A stretch of 64,000 bases of DNA from Azospirillum canadense (GCF_025961225.1 NZ_JAOQNG010000010.1:548501-612500); one strand, 5' to 3'; positions 18,462 to 27,181 are shown, counted from the stretch's first letter. A program made the numbers and translations. The notes: a model not told the origin generated them from the letters alone.

Positions 18462-19310
18462 CTAATAGCCGGGTGGCGGTGCCACGGTGATGTAGGACGC
18501 GGTTCCGTTGACGTAGGTGCGGTTGTACCAGGTGCCACTGCAGCCGTAATAGCTCACGCTTCCGGCCTCCACGACCGTCGGCGCGCACGGAAGCACGGTC
18601 ACATAGGTCGGCGACGCCGTCGCCGCCCCGGCGATGTAGCCGGCCGTCGCTCCAATCGCGGCCCCGGCGAAAGCCCACCCCCAATCATCGTCCCAATCAT
18701 CATAATCGTGGTGATAGTCCCAATGGTTCGCCATGTTCTGCGCCGCGTAGGATCGGGCTTCGGTCCGTTCGCTCTGCCCCTGCTGGCGGGCTTCGGTGCG
18801 CTCGGTCTGCCCCTGTTGCCGCTCCGCTTGCCTCTCCGTCCGTTCCGCCTGAGCGGAGGCGCGGGTGTCGGCTCGTTCTTGGGCCCGGACCTGCTGCGTC
18901 TCGTTGCGCTGCGCGGACCGCTCGGTAAAACCCGCTTCGCGGGAGGCGTTCTGCGCCGTGGCGCTCCGCTGCGACGACCGTTCGGTTGCCCCAGCCTGAC
19001 GCGTTCCCGCCGCTGCGCCGCCGGCACCACCTGCCGATCTCTGGGCGGAAAAACCGCCGCCCGATGCGGCCCCGGCGCGACCATAGCCTCCGCCCGCGGA
19101 AGGTCGTTGCGCGGAAAAGCTGCCGCTGGCCGCCGGGCCGGATCGGGAAAAGCCGCCGCCGCCAGCTCCACGAGAAAAGCCGCCACCTCCGCGCGAAAAA
19201 CCGCCGCCACCTCCGCGGCCGCCCCGCGCTGCGGTTTCCGCGACGGATGTGATGACCAAAAGCAGGGCCGCGCCGATGGCGAGAACAGATCGTGTGGAGC
19301 CTGTGGTCAT
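18462..19310 (-). CDS. Exported Gly/Ser/Arg-rich repeat protein
   Basis: A 282-residue protein with a signal peptide (cleavage near SVAETAARG). Residues about 30-60 are built of RGGGGFSRGGG-type repeats. Residues about 105-190 carry repeats of the type QxxRTEARQQGQSERTEAR, strongly charged and probably helical. Then comes an Asp/His/Tyr/Trp-rich stretch (HWDYHHDYDDWDDDWG), a glycine-zipper-like hydrophobic segment (FAGAAIGATAGYIAGAA) and a C-terminal domain with two Cys that may form a disulfide. Its start overlaps the stop of the upstream gene (ATGA), so the two are translationally coupled. Function unknown; the glycine zipper hints at an outer-membrane or surface association. Confidence 0.75.
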   Translation of the reverse strand: MTTGSTRSVLAIGAALLLVITSVAETAARGGRGGGGGFSRGGGGFSRGAGGGGFSRSGPAASGSFSAQRPSAGGGYGRAGAASGGGFSAQRSAGGAGGAAAGTRQAGATERSSQRSATAQNASREAGFTERSAQRNETQQVRAQERADTRASAQAERTERQAERQQGQTERTEARQQGQSERTEARSYAAQNMANHWDYHHDYDDWDDDWGWAFAGAAIGATAGYIAGAATASPTYVTVLPCAPTVVEAGSVSYYGCSGTWYNRTYVNGTASYITVAPPPGY

Positions 19311-20212
19311 TGGGATGCTCCCTCTGCGCTGCCGCCGGATGTCTGCGGCTTGTCTCTGGACGGGGTGTCCGCCGCCGGGGCTTGGTCGCCCGCGGCCTTG
19401 CGGACGCGCACCAGGAAGGGAATGCGCTGTGTCCCTTCCGGCGGGTGGAAGGCGAGCTGCTCCGCCGACAGATCGGGGTTCAGGGTCCAGTCCGTGAGGT
19501 CGGCGCGGTACTGCGGCTCGCCCTCGTCGTTCTTGTAGGTGATGGTGATCCGCTGCGGCAGGGGCTCTCCCTCGGCGGCGACCCAGATCTGGAAGTCCAC
19601 GTCCTCGGTCTGGCCGGCCACATGGTCGGTCGGCACCGGTGTCAGCGTGTCACGCTCCACATAGTCCAGGGCCTGGATGCGCTGGTCCAGCTCCGCCGGC
19701 AGCGTCGTGACCAGCAGCAGCGCCAGCGGCAGCCGGATCTGGAGGTCCTGGACCAGGGAGCGCACCGCGTCGTCCACGCTGCCGGGCCGGTCCAGCTGGC
19801 CGTAGACCTTCGGTCCGGGGTCGAACACGGTCAGCACCTTGCCGTCGAAGGTGACCTGACGCCGCGTCCCGTCGCTCTGTTCCGATTCCACCCGCAGGGC
19901 GTCGGGACGGTTCAGCATCACGGTGCGCCGCTCGCCGAACTCAATCGTCTCCCCCGTGTCCTGCACCACGTCATAGTTGGACCGGATCGTCACGCGGAAG
20001 CTCTTGGCCTGGGCCAGCGTGTCGGCCATCCGGTTCAGGACGTCCATGGCGTGTTCGTCGATGGCCGGTTCCTCATCCGCGTCCGGCTCCTCCGCCTGGG
20101 CGGACTCGTCCAGCGCGGGAGCGCCGGCGAGCGGCTCTCCAGCCGCCAGCGCGGGGCCGGCCAGGAGGGACAGGCAAAGAAGCGGGCCGGACAGGCGCAG
20201 GAGCGTTCTCAT
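19307..20212 (-). CDS. Exported DUF2092-family protein
   Basis: About 301 residues with a signal peptide (LLCLSLLAGPALAAGE). The mature part resembles DUF2092, a LolA/LolB-like beta fold: a region starting DVLNRMADTLAQAKSFRVTI, then FGERRTVMLNRPDALRVES, VTFDGKVLTVFDP and a later region ending IPFLVRVRKA. It may bind a lipid or polymer in the periplasm; this is inferred from the fold only. The C-terminus is low-complexity. ATG at 20212 starts the signal peptide. It overlaps the next gene by four bases, and a fabI relic ends 13 bp upstream. Confidence 0.8.
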   Translation of the reverse strand: MRTLLRLSGPLLCLSLLAGPALAAGEPLAGAPALDESAQAEEPDADEEPAIDEHAMDVLNRMADTLAQAKSFRVTIRSNYDVVQDTGETIEFGERRTVMLNRPDALRVESEQSDGTRRQVTFDGKVLTVFDPGPKVYGQLDRPGSVDDAVRSLVQDLQIRLPLALLLVTTLPAELDQRIQALDYVERDTLTPVPTDHVAGQTEDVDFQIWVAAEGEPLPQRITITYKNDEGEPQYRADLTDWTLNPDLSAEQLAFHPPEGTQRIPFLVRVRKAAGDQAPAADTPSRDKPQTSGGSAEGASQ

Positions 20213-20225
20213 GGGACACCGCCGA

Positions 20226-20535
20226 TCAGTCGATGACGTGGTAGCCGCCGTCGATGTAGACGGTCTGGCCGGTGATCTGCCGCGCGGCGTCGCTGGCCAG
20301 GAAGGCGGCGGTCGGCCCGATCGCGTCCACGGTGACCAGCTGATGGGTGGGTGCGCGCTCCGCCACAGCAACGCGTCGAAACGGCCGATGCCGGACGCCG
20401 CGCGTGTCGCAAGCGCACGTGGCAACAGGACGCTGACGCGGATTTTCCGGATTGCCAGTTCCGCGGCCAGAAAGCGAACCGAACTTTCCAGCGCGGCCTT
20501 GACCGGACCCATCATGGTGTGATGCTTCCGGTAAG
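20226..20535 (-). pseudogene. fabI: C-terminal remnant of enoyl-ACP reductase FabI, frameshifted
   Basis: Two minus-strand frames together read the C-terminal third of FabI: MMGPVKAALESSVRFLAAEL with RAASGIGRFDALL in one frame, then, after a small deletion near 20360, HQLVTVDAIGPTAAFLASDA and a C-terminal GGYHVID in another. The catalytic Tyr/Lys region is missing upstream of about 20535. It is a relic, perhaps left by the rearrangement that placed the DUF2092 gene here. The sequence could still act as untranslated leader for that gene. Confidence 0.8.
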
Positions 20536-20600
20536 GCTCCCGACGTTGGCCCCGAAATGATTGGGGCGCGAACGATTGGGACACAAACGCGCCCGTCTCA

Positions 20601-20639
20601 GAAGTAACAACCGCACGTATGTGGCCGTGCTACCGTAAC
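20601..20639 (-). promoter_or_regulatory. Candidate operator-promoter: GCTACCGTAAC palindrome and TGTTACTTC
   Basis: Palindrome at 20629-20639; on the minus strand TGTTACTTC (20609-20601) follows with the same spacing as at 18234 and 23032. It faces the fabI relic, the DUF2092 gene and the Gly/Arg-rich gene. Confidence 0.45.
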
Positions 20640-21062
20640 GTTCACTGTATCATTCGCCTGCTTCGGCGAGGGCGTCACAGGTGCCGACGCAGCCCTTGCA
20701 ATCAGCTTTTGATACGCCCCTGCCGGTTGGACGGCGTTATCAGGACAAACCTCAAAGCGCCACGCTGCCATGCAACAACCGCCGTCAGCGGCACTGGATC
20801 GGGTCGCCGTCGGATTCTGATTGTCGTTTCCACAGGCACTCCCATGGGGGCGCCGCATGGCCCACTCCGCCCACCGGCATGTCGACCAAGGAGCGTCAGC
20901 CGAGCAGCATCATCTTCCCGGCTTTCCGTGCAACGGACGGTGCTTGCCAACCCCACAGCGTTGTTCCGTAAAGCCCTCCTGCCCAAATGCCCCGATTGTC
21001 CGGGGCCGCAGCCCGCTGGCATTGTGTAGGGATTGGTAACGAATTGCCGCGGATGGCTGGCC
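20640..21062. other. Gene-free stretch
   Basis: Open frames occur on both strands but none shows a ribosome site, recognisable motif or consistent codon bias. I see nothing here beyond possible promoter DNA for the EF-hand gene. Confidence 0.5.
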
Positions 21063-21470
21063 ATGGTTGCAGGGATGCGAAATGGTGCGATGGCGATGAT
21101 GCTGCTCGCCATGCTGATCGCCACGAAAGTGACCGCCGCTGATCTTCCCGCAAACGCTGGACGGGATGACAAAATTTTCGATCTCCTCGATGACAACAAC
21201 GACGGCCGGATTTCCCGGGAGGAGTTCAAAAACAACCAGATGCTGGTGTTTTATGTCATGGATCGAAACAAAGACCTTGCCTTGACGCGCGCAGAAACCA
21301 CGCTTCCCGCCGACAATTTCGCCCGTCTCGCCGGTTCGGATGGGAAAATCGGTCCGCTCGAATTCCTGGGCGTGGCCGACGCCGCGTTCACCCAAGCGGA
21401 CGCCAATCATGATGGCGCCCTGGATCGGCGCGAGTTCACAGTTCTGCTGCAGCATATCCGCACCGAGTGA
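21063..21470 (+). CDS. Exported EF-hand calcium-binding protein
   Basis: About 135 residues. The N-terminus is a signal peptide (MMLLAMLIATKVTAAD). Loops resembling EF-hands are DDNNDGRISREEF, DRNKDLALTRAE and ADANHDGALDRREF; the first and third have Asp/Asn at the chelating positions, the middle one is partly degenerate. Such small periplasmic proteins probably bind or buffer calcium; partner unknown. The start is uncertain: ATGs at 21063, 21075 and 21090 are all possible, and the frame also has an upstream TTG. Confidence 0.75.
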   Translation: MVAGMRNGAMAMMLLAMLIATKVTAADLPANAGRDDKIFDLLDDNNDGRISREEFKNNQMLVFYVMDRNKDLALTRAETTLPADNFARLAGSDGKIGPLEFLGVADAAFTQADANHDGALDRREFTVLLQHIRTE

Positions 21471-21522
21471 GGATGTCGGGAGGGGAGCGGTCGACCAAGC
21501 CGACGTGGACACTGTCGACTGG

Positions 21523-21816
21523 TCAAATCGGCGGGTCCCCATCCGAAGCCGCGGAATCCGGGTCGTTCCAGAACCGGAGCTCCCGCAGAATTTCGTCCTC
21601 AAGGTCCGCAACGAGGGCGCGACAGGCCTTCAACGGCGCCGGTGTTTTGCTGCCGGTTTTGCTGCCGGACACCTTTTCCCACTGGCGTAGCATCTCAACC
21701 GCTTCGCCGTAGTCTTCGCACAAGCTGCTGAAAAAGCGGTTGTCCGCGCTGTACTGCTTGATCGCTTGTGCCAGGTCCGGGAAGCGTTCGACGGCGTGCC
21801 GCGTTTTCTCTGACAT
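21523..21816 (-). CDS. Small conserved-type protein of unknown function
   Basis: A 97-residue soluble, acidic, mainly helical protein. It starts MSEKTRHAVERFPDLAQAIK and contains SSLCEDYGEAVEMLRQWEK, a pattern (DY, then roughly ten residues, then W) I recall in short proteobacterial proteins found near stress or stationary-phase genes. The C-terminal half (LVADLEDEILRELRFW) is predicted amphipathic helix. It lies alone and converges with the EF-hand gene. Function not assigned. Confidence 0.65.
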   Translation of the reverse strand: MSEKTRHAVERFPDLAQAIKQYSADNRFFSSLCEDYGEAVEMLRQWEKVSGSKTGSKTPAPLKACRALVADLEDEILRELRFWNDPDSAASDGDPPI

Positions 21817-22150
21817 GGATGCCCTCGCATGGCTCGCAAGGGTGTGGGAGGCGCGCCTGGGCTCATGGCCTCGAGCCAGGGCTCGCCCTCGTCATGGATC
21901 GGCGTCGGCGACTGGGGTGCTGTGGTCGTGGTGGAACGCGCCCCATTCAACGGTAGTCGGGCGTACGCGCCGCTCCGCAAAACGCGTCCCGCAGCGTGCC
22001 GCAACGCTCGGCAGCGCGTACGCCCCGGTTCGGTCCGCGCCGCTGCGACGCTTTCTGATGGGCGTCCGCGCGAGCGGCACCGGGACGGCACCGCCCGCGT
22101 GATCATGCCCGCGAAGCACCGCTCCGGCGAACCACCGCTCCTGACCACCG
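21817..22150. other. Gene-free stretch
   Basis: Several overlapping open frames occur because of high GC, but none has a start with a ribosome site or recognisable domain. Nothing else seen. Confidence 0.4.
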
Positions 22151-22660
22151 CTACTGCGAGCTGGATCCCGACATGGCCGCCGGAGGCCCCTCAAGCGCGA
22201 TCGCGATGCCCGACGGCGCGAGCGTGAGCTGAAGGCCCTGGTTTTTCGACGTGGCCCGGATGACGACACCGTGCTGATTTTCCATGGCAGCCCCCGTGGC
22301 GCCACCGGCGACTGTGGCGCCGGCGGCGGCGGCCATGTAGTTGCCCGGGAAATCCTCGACCTTCGTCAGATGATAGACGTTGCCCGTTGCCTCCACCGAC
22401 GAGGCGCCGACGTTGACGACGCTGAAGCCGTTCGCCGTGAACGGGTAGTCTTTGCCCTGGAAGTGGAGGACGCCGTGCCCCCAGCTGTAGCCGACGCCCA
22501 ACGCGACGCTGCCGCCGGAAAACTCGATGGTCGCGTCCGGCTTTTCCGCTTGGGCTCCGCTCGACGCCGCCGAGGTGGATGGCTGCTGCGCTGACGCGCT
22601 GTTGCCGAGAAGCACCATCGTCGCGGCGAACACGGTGGCTGTCATCCTTGAGCAAAGCAT
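22151..22660 (-). CDS. Exported protein of unknown function with a GYSWGHG motif
   Basis: A 169-residue protein with a signal peptide ending NSASAQQ. The mature domain has EFSGGSVALGVGYSWGHGV, LHFQGKDYPF, FSVVNVGASSVEATGNVYHL and a Gly/Ala-rich segment AAAAGATVAGGATGAAMENQ before a final beta-rich part. This looks like a family of proteobacterial exported beta proteins, somewhat like DUF1134/EipA envelope proteins; I cannot confirm that. The candidate operator-promoter at 23032-23070 points towards it from about 370 bp upstream. Confidence 0.7.
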   Translation of the reverse strand: MLCSRMTATVFAATMVLLGNSASAQQPSTSAASSGAQAEKPDATIEFSGGSVALGVGYSWGHGVLHFQGKDYPFTANGFSVVNVGASSVEATGNVYHLTKVEDFPGNYMAAAAGATVAGGATGAAMENQHGVVIRATSKNQGLQLTLAPSGIAIALEGPPAAMSGSSSQ

Positions 22661-23031
22661 TGTTCATTCTCCCGCGTTGGATGGTCGAATTCGGAATCCG
22701 GTGAGACTGCCCCAGCGATGCGCAGAACCTCAGACCGGGCAGCGTCCCAAACATGTCGTGTCCAGCGGAACTGCGCGGGGCCTCACGAAGTCGCCCACAT
22801 CAATCAAGCGACTGACCACGACCATGGTGGCGTTGCCGGGGATGATCAGGGCAGGGCGAGCTTGACACGGCCATTGTGGCGATCACGGCGGCGGTAACAC
22901 CTGCCCGGCCGTGGATGCCTATCGGTTGAGCGCATGGTCACGATCCGTCATCGTCCGCTCCTGGGGAGCTCCTGGAGGACCGGACCGACGGCGATGAAGG
23001 AGCCATTAAGCCTCAACCACAAGAGCCGTTG

Positions 23032-23070
23032 GAAGTAGCAGCCGCGGCTCTACGCGCGTGATACGGTAAC
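23032..23070 (-). promoter_or_regulatory. Candidate operator-promoter: GATACGGTAAC palindrome and TGCTACTTC
   Basis: Palindrome at 23060-23070 and, on the minus strand, TGCTACTTC (23040-23032) at the same spacing as in the two other copies. It faces the exported-protein gene that starts at 22660. Confidence 0.45.
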
Positions 23071-23134
23071 GTCCCTGGCTCCCGCGGCTTGTTGCAGGAA
23101 ATCGATTGCGGCGGGTGGAAAACATAACAGACAG

Positions 23135-23158
23135 GATACCGTAGCTGGATACGGTAGA
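23135..23158. promoter_or_regulatory. Pair of operator-like palindromes
   Basis: GATACCGTAGC (23135-23145) and GATACGGTAGA (23148-23158) have centres 13 bp apart. Same consensus as the other sites, without the downstream TGYTACTTC element. Confidence 0.35.
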
Positions 23159-23738
23159 AGTGGTGATCCACAAACCCGATGCGTGTAGAGTCATAAATCC
23201 AGCTCATGGGCACACCCGAACGCTGCAATGAATGCGCGGCACCCAGTCGTCAAGCGCCGCTCGCACCGTTTCGCACACTCGATTGGTGGCTGCCGCATGC
23301 ATGGATACCTCTCTGAAAGAAAAAATATCCAGAAAGGAGAAAGTACCGATACCAGGAGGCACCAGGAAGCATTAGGAAAGCACCGGTACTAGGAGATACC
23401 ACGACATGGGCTGAAGTTGAGGGCAACAAAATTCGAGAGCGAAAGCAGCCCGTGGCCGCGCCGCATGCTCCACGTACCAGCATTGCTTTCTGGCCGAATT
23501 ACCGCACGCACGTGGAACGCTAACGGGATGGGTGTGAAGACAGCGGTTCTGACCGCTCATCGAAATCGAAATGGCCGACCGTTCCATTGCGGAGCCTTCA
23601 TGTTCCATTGCGGAGCCTTCATGACGTCTCAGGCCGTTAAGAGCCGCTGGGCGCCGCCATGGCCGTGGATGCGTGTTTGGGGTGCTCTCCCTGTCTCTCA
23701 TCCTGCAACCAGAGCAACGCGAGCCCGAGGAGGAGATC

Positions 23739-24359
23739 ATGCCATTCCGCTCCGCTTGGCCTAAGGTTTGTGCGGCAGCGATCATTGTCGGCAGCACCGG
23801 CTTGGTTCCGGCAGGCATATCGATCCCCGCCGCGGCGCAAACCCGCCCCGTCCTGTCAAACGTGGTGCCCGCGGATGCGGCCGTGACGATCCACGCCAAG
23901 ATCAAGGCGATTGATACAGCCAAGCGGCACATCACGCTTGAGGAACGTACGGGCAAACCGGTCAGCGTCTTGGCCGCTCCCGATGTCCGGCTGGAGATGC
24001 TGAAGGTCGGCGACACCGTGAATGCGCAGTATTACCGCTCCGTGGCCTTCGTGATCTCGCTGCCCGGCAGCCCCGTACCGGAAGACGCGATCAAGCAGGC
24101 GATCACAAGGCCGGTCGAGGCACCGGGCGGCGTCGGACTGCAGGTGATGCGGGTCAGCGGGCTGGTGGTCGGCATCGACCTGGAAGCGCACAGCCTTGAC
24201 CTCGTCAGCCCCCAGGGGGGCGAGATCTACACCGTCAACGTGACCGATCCCGAGCGCCAAGCGGCGCTTCCTGCGCTGAAGGTCGGCGACACCATCACCG
24301 CCACCGTCAGCGAAGCCCTGGCCGTTGCCATCACCCCGGCACCGAAGAGCTTGTTCTGA
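23739..24359 (+). CDS. Exported protein with two beta-barrel-like repeats
   Basis: About 206 residues. The ATG at 23739 follows GAGGAG; the longer frame is not needed. A signal peptide ends near SIPAAAQ. The mature part has two similar units, one with IKAIDTAKRHITLEER and LKVGDTVNAQYYRS, the other with VVGIDLEAHSLDLVSP and LKVGDTITATVSEALA. The pattern (short strand, ID, strand, VGD, strand) suggests small OB-like or DUF5666-like barrels. Function unknown; a periplasmic metal or ligand-binding role is possible. Followed by a paralogue 165 bp downstream. Confidence 0.75.
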   Translation: MPFRSAWPKVCAAAIIVGSTGLVPAGISIPAAAQTRPVLSNVVPADAAVTIHAKIKAIDTAKRHITLEERTGKPVSVLAAPDVRLEMLKVGDTVNAQYYRSVAFVISLPGSPVPEDAIKQAITRPVEAPGGVGLQVMRVSGLVVGIDLEAHSLDLVSPQGGEIYTVNVTDPERQAALPALKVGDTITATVSEALAVAITPAPKSLF

Positions 24360-24524
24360 TGCTGGACGGTCGGCGCACCGACACGGCTGGAACATGGAAG
24401 GCCCTGCGGCTGATTGGGGGCCGTGCTCGGACACACCGGGCCTTGCACCCTCGCCCGGACCCCTCTGACACCCGCAGCGCCATGGTCGAGGCCATTCCCT
24501 TTTGAAAGGCAGCGTGAAACAGCC

Positions 24525-25139
24525 ATGCAACGCATTGTCCCCATTCAGGTCGTGGCCGTCGTGGCCATCGTGGCAACGACGGCCGCCGCGCAGGCCCCCT
24601 GGAATCGGGCCGCCGCCGACGCCAGAACGACGACGCTGACCGACACGGACCGGCCGCAGGTCACCCTGACGGAAAGCGTGCGGCTGACGGCGGTCGTCAT
24701 TGGCATCGACAAGCCGTCCCGCACCGTGACGCTGCGCCATGAGGATGGCGGTCTGGAGGAGGTCACGGCGGGCCCCGAGGTCAGGAATTTCGATCAGATC
24801 GCCGTTGGCGATACGGTGCGTGCCGAATACAGCCAGTCGACCAGCATCTTCGCCCGACCGCCGCAGTCCGGAGCATCCTCGGCCGAGGGCAGTTCCATCA
24901 GCCGCGCGGCCCCTGGTGAGAAGCCCGGTGGAACCGCCGCCGTGAGCCAGGAAGCCACGGGTACGGTCGAGGACATCGACCAGAACCGCCGGATCGTTAC
25001 GGTGCGCGGTCCACAAGGCCGCCCCCATAAGATCATGGTTGCACCGGACGTTCAGGGTTTGGAGAACGTCCAGCGCGGCGACGAGGTCGTGCTCCGACAC
25101 ACGGCCGCCCTGGCCATCGTTGTCGAGCACAAGCGCTGA
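24525..25139 (+). CDS. Exported protein, paralogue of the preceding gene
   Basis: About 204 residues with a signal peptide (VVAVVAIVATTAAAQAP). It repeats the architecture of the previous product: VVIGIDKPSRTVTLRHEDGG with IAVGDTVRAEYSQS, then VEDIDQNRRIVTVRGPQG with VQRGDEVVLRHTAALAI. A 35-residue Ser/Pro/Gly linker separates the units. The two genes probably arose by duplication and may be one transcript. The longer frame upstream lacks support. Function unknown. Confidence 0.75.
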   Translation: MQRIVPIQVVAVVAIVATTAAAQAPWNRAAADARTTTLTDTDRPQVTLTESVRLTAVVIGIDKPSRTVTLRHEDGGLEEVTAGPEVRNFDQIAVGDTVRAEYSQSTSIFARPPQSGASSAEGSSISRAAPGEKPGGTAAVSQEATGTVEDIDQNRRIVTVRGPQGRPHKIMVAPDVQGLENVQRGDEVVLRHTAALAIVVEHKR

Positions 25140-25243
25140 TGACCGTCCTCCCGGTTCTGCTGAACCCAGCGGAAACCGAGAGGCGCGCTGATCCGCGGTG
25201 AGAGGCCGCCCGGGACGCAACGTTCATTGCGAGGTGGCGAGAC

Positions 25244-25906
25244 ATGAAGAAGGTGATCGGACTGGCTGCGGCCGTCGAGATGATTCCGGATGGCGCCGCG
25301 CTCATGATAGGCGGGTTCATGGGGGCCGGCACACCGCCACGCCTCATCGACGAACTCGTGCGCCAAGGGCGGAGGAACCTGACCGTCATCGCCAACGACA
25401 CCGCGCGTCCCGGCGTGGGCATTGGCAAGCTCGTGACGGCAAAGCTGGTGCGCCGGGTGATCACCAGCCACATCGGCACGAACCCCGAGACGCAACGCCA
25501 GATGATCGCTGGTGACATCGAGGTCGAGCTGGTGCCGCAGGGCACGCTGGCCGAACGCATCCGCGCGGCCGGCTTTGGTCTGGGTGGTGTGCTGACACCC
25601 ACCGGCGTCGGAACCACGGTCGCGGAGGGCAAGCAGACCGTCGCGGTGAACGGCACCGTCTTTCTGCTGGAGCTGCCGCTGACCGCCGATTTCGCCCTGA
25701 TCAACGCCAAGCGCGCCGACTACTACGGGAACTTGGAATACTCGCTCACCGCGCGCAACTTCAACCCGGCGATGGCCATGGCCGCCGCGACGGTGATCGC
25801 GGAGGCCGAGGACATCGTGCCCGTGGGTGTCATTTCCCCCGACGCGGTCGGCACGCCTCATGTGCTGGTCGACCACCTTATCGGCAAGGAGCGCGGCCAT
25901 GGATGA
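25244..25906 (+). CDS. atoD: Acetate/acetoacetate CoA-transferase subunit alpha
   Basis: A 220-residue subunit, the same length as E. coli AtoD, with family motifs GGFMGAGTPPRLIDELV, TVIANDTARPG, SHIGTNPETQ, VPQGTLAERIR and LTPTGVGT. With subunit beta it moves CoA between acetyl-CoA (or succinyl-CoA) and acetoacetate or short-chain acids in the cytosol. The next gene overlaps it by 8 bp, so both are translationally coupled. Assignment to AtoD rather than succinyl-CoA:3-oxoacid transferase rests on overall resemblance. Use in ketone-body, polyhydroxybutyrate or acetate handling is likely. Confidence 0.9.
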   Translation: MKKVIGLAAAVEMIPDGAALMIGGFMGAGTPPRLIDELVRQGRRNLTVIANDTARPGVGIGKLVTAKLVRRVITSHIGTNPETQRQMIAGDIEVELVPQGTLAERIRAAGFGLGGVLTPTGVGTTVAEGKQTVAVNGTVFLLELPLTADFALINAKRADYYGNLEYSLTARNFNPAMAMAAATVIAEAEDIVPVGVISPDAVGTPHVLVDHLIGKERGHG

Positions 25907-26564
25907 GAAGGCGCTGATCGCCAGACGCGTGGCGCTCGAGCTGAAGGATGGTGACCTGGCCAACCTCGGTATCGGCTTGCCCACACTGGTGGCGCGGCAT
26001 CTGCCGGCTGGCGTGCGGGTGTTCTTTCAATCGGAGAACGGCATCATTGGCATGCAGCCACTGCCCGAAGAAGGGTTCGCGTGGAGCGATCTGACCGACG
26101 CCGGCGGCAGCCCGATTGGCGCGGTGCCGGGAGCCGCGGCGTTCGACAGCGCGCTCTCCTTTGGCCTGATCCGCGGTGGCCACCTGGACGTGACGGTGCT
26201 GGGTGGTCTGCAGGTCGATGAGGAGGGGCATCTCGCCAACTGGATGGTTCCCGGCAAAATGGTGCCCGGAATGGGCGGCGCCATGGATCTGGTGACCGGC
26301 GCCAAGCGGGTGATCGTCGCGATGACCCACACAGCGAAAGGTGAGCCCAAAATTGTCAAGCGCTGCACGCTGCCGCTGACCGCCGTGCGCCGGGTCAGTT
26401 TGGTGGTCACCGACATGGCCGTGATCGAACCGACGGACGACGGGCTTGTCCTGCGGGAGGTCGCGCCCGGCATCACCCCGGAGCGAGTGTTGGAGGCCAC
26501 GGAGGCGAGCCTGATCGTCCCCGCGGAGGTGCCAACGATGCGGTTGGCGACCGCCCCCTCCTGA
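25899..26564 (+). CDS. atoA: Acetate/acetoacetate CoA-transferase subunit beta
   Basis: A 221-residue subunit starting MDEKALIARRVALELKDGD. The catalytic Glu that forms the glutamyl-CoA intermediate lies in FQSENGIIGM; GLGP-type glycines appear as NLGIGLPTL, and the typical MVPGMGGAMDLVTGAKRVIV is present. It pairs with AtoD; the ATG lies inside the end of atoD (8-bp overlap). The extra upstream frame is out of phase with atoD coding and was discarded. Confidence 0.92.
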   Translation: MDEKALIARRVALELKDGDLANLGIGLPTLVARHLPAGVRVFFQSENGIIGMQPLPEEGFAWSDLTDAGGSPIGAVPGAAAFDSALSFGLIRGGHLDVTVLGGLQVDEEGHLANWMVPGKMVPGMGGAMDLVTGAKRVIVAMTHTAKGEPKIVKRCTLPLTAVRRVSLVVTDMAVIEPTDDGLVLREVAPGITPERVLEATEASLIVPAEVPTMRLATAPS

Positions 26565-26623
26565 CGAGAGCGGGTTCCCTGTCCCTCCACCGTCCAAACC
26601 TCTATTTGGGAAAGGTCTGCGCA

Positions 26624-27181
26624 ATGCTGACGATTTCACCGCAATCCGGCCCGACAAGCGCACTGGCGCTGTCAACCCTGTTGCTGAGTGGATGCGTGTC
26701 CCAAAGCGCTTATGATCAGGTGAGGTCGCAAAACCAGCAGCTGCAATCGCAAAACCAGCAACTCCAGCAGCAGGTTTCCGCCCAGCAGGACCATATCGCC
26801 CGGCTGCAGGGGGCGATCGCCTACACCGTGAACTCCGACCTGCTCTTCCGGCCGGGCAGCTGGCAGATGACCACGAGGGGTGAGGAGCTCATCGCCGGCT
26901 ATGCGAAGAGGCTGGTGGCGAATCAGCAGAACAAGCTGGTGGTGAACGGCTACACCGACAACGCGCCGATCGGCCCGGCGCTGCAGCGGCAGGGCATCAC
27001 CACGAACCAGGAACTGTCACAAAAGCGCGCTGAAGCGGTTATGCAGTACCTGATCTCGCAGGGCGTGAGCCCGGACATGATTGCCGCGAAAGGGTATGGA
27101 GATGCGAACCCGGTCGCCTCGAACGATACGGCGCAAGGTCGGGCAAGGAACCGTCGGGTGGAGATAACGGTCGCAAGCTGA
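26624..27181 (+). CDS. OmpA-family lipoprotein
   Basis: About 185 residues. The N-terminus ends in a lipobox (TLLLSGC), then a Gln/Asn-rich coiled-coil with two repeats of SQNQQLQ (residues about 30-60), and an OmpA-type peptidoglycan-binding domain: VVNGYTDNAPIGPALQ, ELSQKRAEAVMQYLISQGV, AAKGYGDANPVASNDT and RARNRRVEI with the conserved Arg. It would link the outer membrane to peptidoglycan. The ATG at 26624 is preceded by GGGAAAGG; a TTG further upstream is less likely. Confidence 0.9.
   Translation: MLTISPQSGPTSALALSTLLLSGCVSQSAYDQVRSQNQQLQSQNQQLQQQVSAQQDHIARLQGAIAYTVNSDLLFRPGSWQMTTRGEELIAGYAKRLVANQQNKLVVNGYTDNAPIGPALQRQGITTNQELSQKRAEAVMQYLISQGVSPDMIAAKGYGDANPVASNDTAQGRARNRRVEITVAS

Larger units (their letters stand above)
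22661..23738. other. Long gene-free region with repeated palindromes
   Basis: About 1.1 kb without a convincing gene. It contains palindromes of the GNTACSGTANC type (23060-23070, 23135-23145 and a weaker one at 23148-23158) and a tandem direct repeat of about 21 bp (unit starting GTTCCATTGCGGAGC) at 23580-23622. Short frames reading through it lack ribosome sites. A small RNA is possible but not demonstrable. Confidence 0.5.
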
